A stretch of 21,077 nt of DNA, from NCBI GenBank assembly GCA_036897485.1, contig JAYMTF010001840.1:1-21077 (forward strand). Reading direction: 5' to 3'. Shown here in pieces: positions 18,847-21,077 of the stretch. The translations under genes were made by a program, and so were the position numbers. Position 1 is the stretch's first letter; each line of letters opens with the position of its first letter. The notes below the pieces were generated by a model, which did not search any database, was not told the origin of the DNA, and saw only the letters and a list, made by a program, of their open reading frames with translations. The stretch comes from Pelargonium nanum (lineage: Eukaryota > Streptophyta > Magnoliopsida > Geraniales > Geraniaceae).

Positions 18847-19740
18847 TGATGCAAATGGATATGGATGGTTGAGTAGGGACATGTTTTTTTTTTTTTTTTG
18901 TGTAAAAGCTATAGCTAGCAATAGTGTGTTATATATAATATGTAACTATATATCTTGAAGATGATCAAGACTTTAAATAGCACATTATTAATATTGTAAT
19001 GTGTATGTGAGTGATGGTTTGTTTTCCACTCTTGTTATTAGTATGTACAAATAAAGTTCAATGAAAATTTTCATTTTCTAAGTAAGGGAAAAAATGAGTA
19101 TCTAATGAAATTGTGAGTTATGATTTTAAAATTAAACTTGATTTCACTTCGAAAAGATGGTTGAATCAATCTTATTTTGTTGTGACTGGTGATCAAATTC
19201 AATCAACTCGAAATTTTTGCTAGATATTAGATTTAAATACATATGAAACTTTACACTTTACATGTAAAATTCAAAACTCGAACCATAATTGGGTTGTGTT
19301 TGGTTATGTTCTGTAATTTTGAATTCAAAACCGATTCAACCTGAAACTTGAACCATCAGCTCTAATTTGAAGTTTTTTTGGATTACCAAACTACAACTTG
19401 GGTTCATTCCACTAATGCAGTTGCCTTATCCAAAAGCCTGTGACGATGTCCCCTTCGGTTCAAATCGTTACTACGGTCAACCTATACAAAACTCAAATTG
19501 TCAGCTTCATCCATGTTTTTGGAATATAACAAATAATATACAGCAAAACCCGATAGAACTCTACACTTGATCTACATTTTTACAGATTCAAAGTGCATAA
19601 AATAAACCGATGAATTTTGGGATTGGGAGAACTCACACAAAAAATTCCGACCCGAAATCCAAATGGTCAGCTTTATCCTAGAGATCCCTTCGTAGATTAC
19701 CAAACTACCCCTGACATTCATTTCACTGTTCCAGTCCTCC
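18847..19740 (+). other. 3'UTR of the TSJT1-like gene and upstream region of SmD1
   Basis: AATAAA at 19050-19055, about 200 bases after the TAG, is a reasonable poly(A) signal. A T-run lies at about 18885-18899. No further gene is evident up to 19740. Bases 19381-19475 are a diverged copy of the SmD1 upstream sequence at 19695-19790 and are listed as a repeat. Confidence 0.5.
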
Positions 19741-19790
19741 AAAAGCATTAAACGACGTCGTTCGTTTCAGTTCAAATCGGTACTACCACT
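19381..19790. repeat. duplicated SmD1 upstream segment (copies 314 bp apart)
   Basis: GATTACCAAACTAC occurs at 19381 and 19695. In both copies it is followed, in the same order, by a TTC(A)TTTCACT/ATTCCACT word, CAGT, CCAAAAGC and TCAAATCG-TACTA. The promoter-proximal copy has the palindrome AACGACGTCGTT. The distal copy reads TGTGACGATGTCCCCTTCGG at the matching place and has lost it. The two look like an old partial duplication. Confidence 0.55.
19751..19762 (+). promoter_or_regulatory. AACGACGTCGTT palindromic promoter element of SmD1
   Basis: This perfect 12-bp palindrome centred on GACGTC lies 127-138 bases upstream of the SmD1 ATG. ACGT-core palindromes of this form recur in promoters of constitutively expressed plant genes and resemble bZIP sites. 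Its location fits the core or proximal promoter, but the binding factor is inferred. Confidence 0.5.
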
Positions 19791-19888
19791 ATCATCTCGA
19801 GCCCTACTTCTCTCTCCCGCTTCCTTCAGTGGCGTTGCTTTGCCATAGCTTCGAGCCCTAGTTTCTCGATTCCCTCCATTGCCCAAAA

Positions 19889-21077
19889 ATGAAGCTCGTT
19901 AGGTCACTTCTCTTCTCAATCTCCTTCTCGCGCCACTCTATTTCGCTTCTTTGCTCGATCAATTCTCTGTTTCTCTGGTTCTTTGTACTGAAACTCCGAT
20001 TCGAAACTTTTTGCAGGTTTTTGATGAAGCTGAACAACGAGACCGTGTCGATCGAGCTGAAGAACGGAACTGTTGTTCATGGCACCATCACAGGTTCCGC
20101 TCTATTTCGCATTTGATTTCTGAAATTTTTGTGTTGCATCGTTTTAGGGTTTAGCAAAACCGCTGGAACTTATCTGGGTATTTTAGGGATTAGGTTTTTG
20201 GTTTTGGGTCGTCGTGAAATTTGAATTTTTTTGTGTTCCAGTCTTTACTCTCGCAACTCCTGAACTTAGATTTGAGTAAAGTTACAATTTTTTTTTTTTT
20301 TGAGTTGGTGGTGTTCATGTCATGTTAGAGGTTAAATATGTGTTACATGGGTCAACACATTTACTACATGTTGAATAATTGGGCTCAAATTTTAAACACA
20401 AACACTCTGTGTTTAATAATCATGTTGGCATGTTGTGTTCGATTCGGTTTTGCCTCAATTATGAGATTAGACTAGTTGCGGTTGATGCTGCTCACATTTT
20501 CTTAGATTTGGACGATAAGTGTAGGACTTGGTGAGAGAGGAAATGTGATGAAATAAAATTCTGTAGGAGATAAAGTCAAGAGACTAATTATGTTTTAACA
20601 ATATTAAGTTACTATTTTAATATTTTTGTGTAAACATGATGTGTGTGTTTTATAGGTTCAACACGAACACAGCATTTTTATAGATGTGTTGAGCATAAAA
20701 TCGTGTCGTGTTTGAGGCGGGTTATATTTGTGTCTCAATTTGTCAGCCTAGGTCTAGTGTTAGCAATATCTTGTGTTTTGGGTTTGTTGGAGATGCTTTT
20801 ATTGCTTTATGGTTTGCGTGACCATAGTTTTTAGTCTTCATAAGCCAGCCAACCTAGTGATTTCTCTTTGATTTGGTAAATTGCCTTGACCTTGAGTTAA
20901 TTGAGTTGCTGGTTCAAGTCGGGGCTGGTTTCAGTGAGATAACAGGAATTTAGGTGACATGGGTAGTTTTCTAACTTCATTTGAACTATAATGTGGAAGA
21001 ATATTAATGGGCTAACAACTTTTAGACCTCCTGATTCTTGTTTCCAAATTATACTTATCTCTATCTGGGATTTAATG
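19889..21077 (+). CDS. SMD1: small nuclear ribonucleoprotein SmD1, first two coding exons (partial at right edge)
   Basis: Coding exon 1 is only 14 nt (19889-19902: MKLV plus two bases of Arg). Exon 2 is 20017-20093. Joined, they give [20 protein letters not shown] followed by [11 protein letters not shown]. This is the start of SmD1 and includes most of the Sm1 motif. SmD1 is one of the seven Sm proteins that form a ring on U1, U2, U4 and U5 snRNAs and is needed for pre-mRNA splicing. The Sm2 motif and the C-terminal RG-rich tail must lie beyond the window. I found no further exon in 20094-21077, so intron 2 exceeds 984 bp. The leader has two similar pyrimidine-rich blocks, TCGAGCCCTACTTCTCTC (about 19797) and TTCGAGCCCTAGTTTCTC (about 19850). 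Confidence 0.95.
20310..20730. repeat. dispersed TCGTGTTCG/CAACACG-type repeat in SmD1 intron 2
   Basis: Words include GTGTTCATGTCATG, TACATGGGTCAACACATTTA, ATGTTGTGTTCGATTCGG, TTCAACACGAACACAGC and AAATCGTGTCGTGTTTGAGGCGGG. They fit the same style as the other three dispersed stretches. A more AT-rich portion (about 20465-20635) may split the repeat in two. The rest of the intron to the window end shows nothing else. Confidence 0.4.

Noticed and set aside
1..21077. A linked gene cluster or new multi-gene system.
   Set aside because: The five recognised genes belong to separate, widely conserved plant families in both orientations with their own promoters. Nothing suggests a shared pathway.

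Overview
This is nuclear DNA from a flowering plant, most likely a eudicot. It is AT-rich, its genes are split by many short GT-AG introns, and its protein families are plant-typical (a TSJT1/DUF3700 protein, a plant bHLH of the subgroup XI type, an R3H protein). It also carries a Stowaway MITE and tRNA-derived SINEs. I cannot name the species. There are no rRNA, tRNA or CRISPR features and no sign of a bacterial or viral source. I rebuilt the exons by hand from splice sites, reading phase and family conservation. Every internal junction of the four complete models keeps the reading frame.

Layout: (1) bases 3-74 may hold the last coding exon of a plus-strand gene that enters from the left, followed by about 1.5 kb of AT-rich intergenic DNA. 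(2) 1618-5846, minus strand: a nine-exon gene for a 282-residue TVP38/TMEM64 (VTT/DedA) membrane protein. Its first intron uses a GC donor and holds three copies of a 250-285 bp tandem repeat. (3) 6689-8851, minus strand: a six-exon, 275-residue bHLH transcription factor with an altered basic region. A Stowaway MITE sits in its first coding intron. Upstream, in what may be a 5' leader intron, are a SINE, a MITE-like inverted repeat and four 171-185 bp tandem repeats that each carry a telo-box. (4) 10930-13974, minus strand: a seven-exon, 247-residue R3H-domain nucleic-acid-binding protein. (5) 14160-16610: a 2.4 kb AT-rich intergenic region between divergent genes. (6) 16665-18846, plus strand: a five-exon, 241-residue TSJT1/aluminium-induced-protein homologue with a SINE in intron 4. 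(7) 19889 to the right edge, plus strand: the first two coding exons of the spliceosomal Sm protein SmD1. The rest lies outside the window.

The genes are independent plant transcription units, not an operon. SmD1 and the R3H protein are both RNA-related, but nothing in the sequence links them. I found no previously undescribed multi-gene system. The items most worth checking are the GC-AG intron, the two tandem arrays lying in or near first introns, the stop-free in-frame intron of SmD1, the altered bHLH basic region, and an unexplained 125-codon ORF inside an R3H-gene intron.
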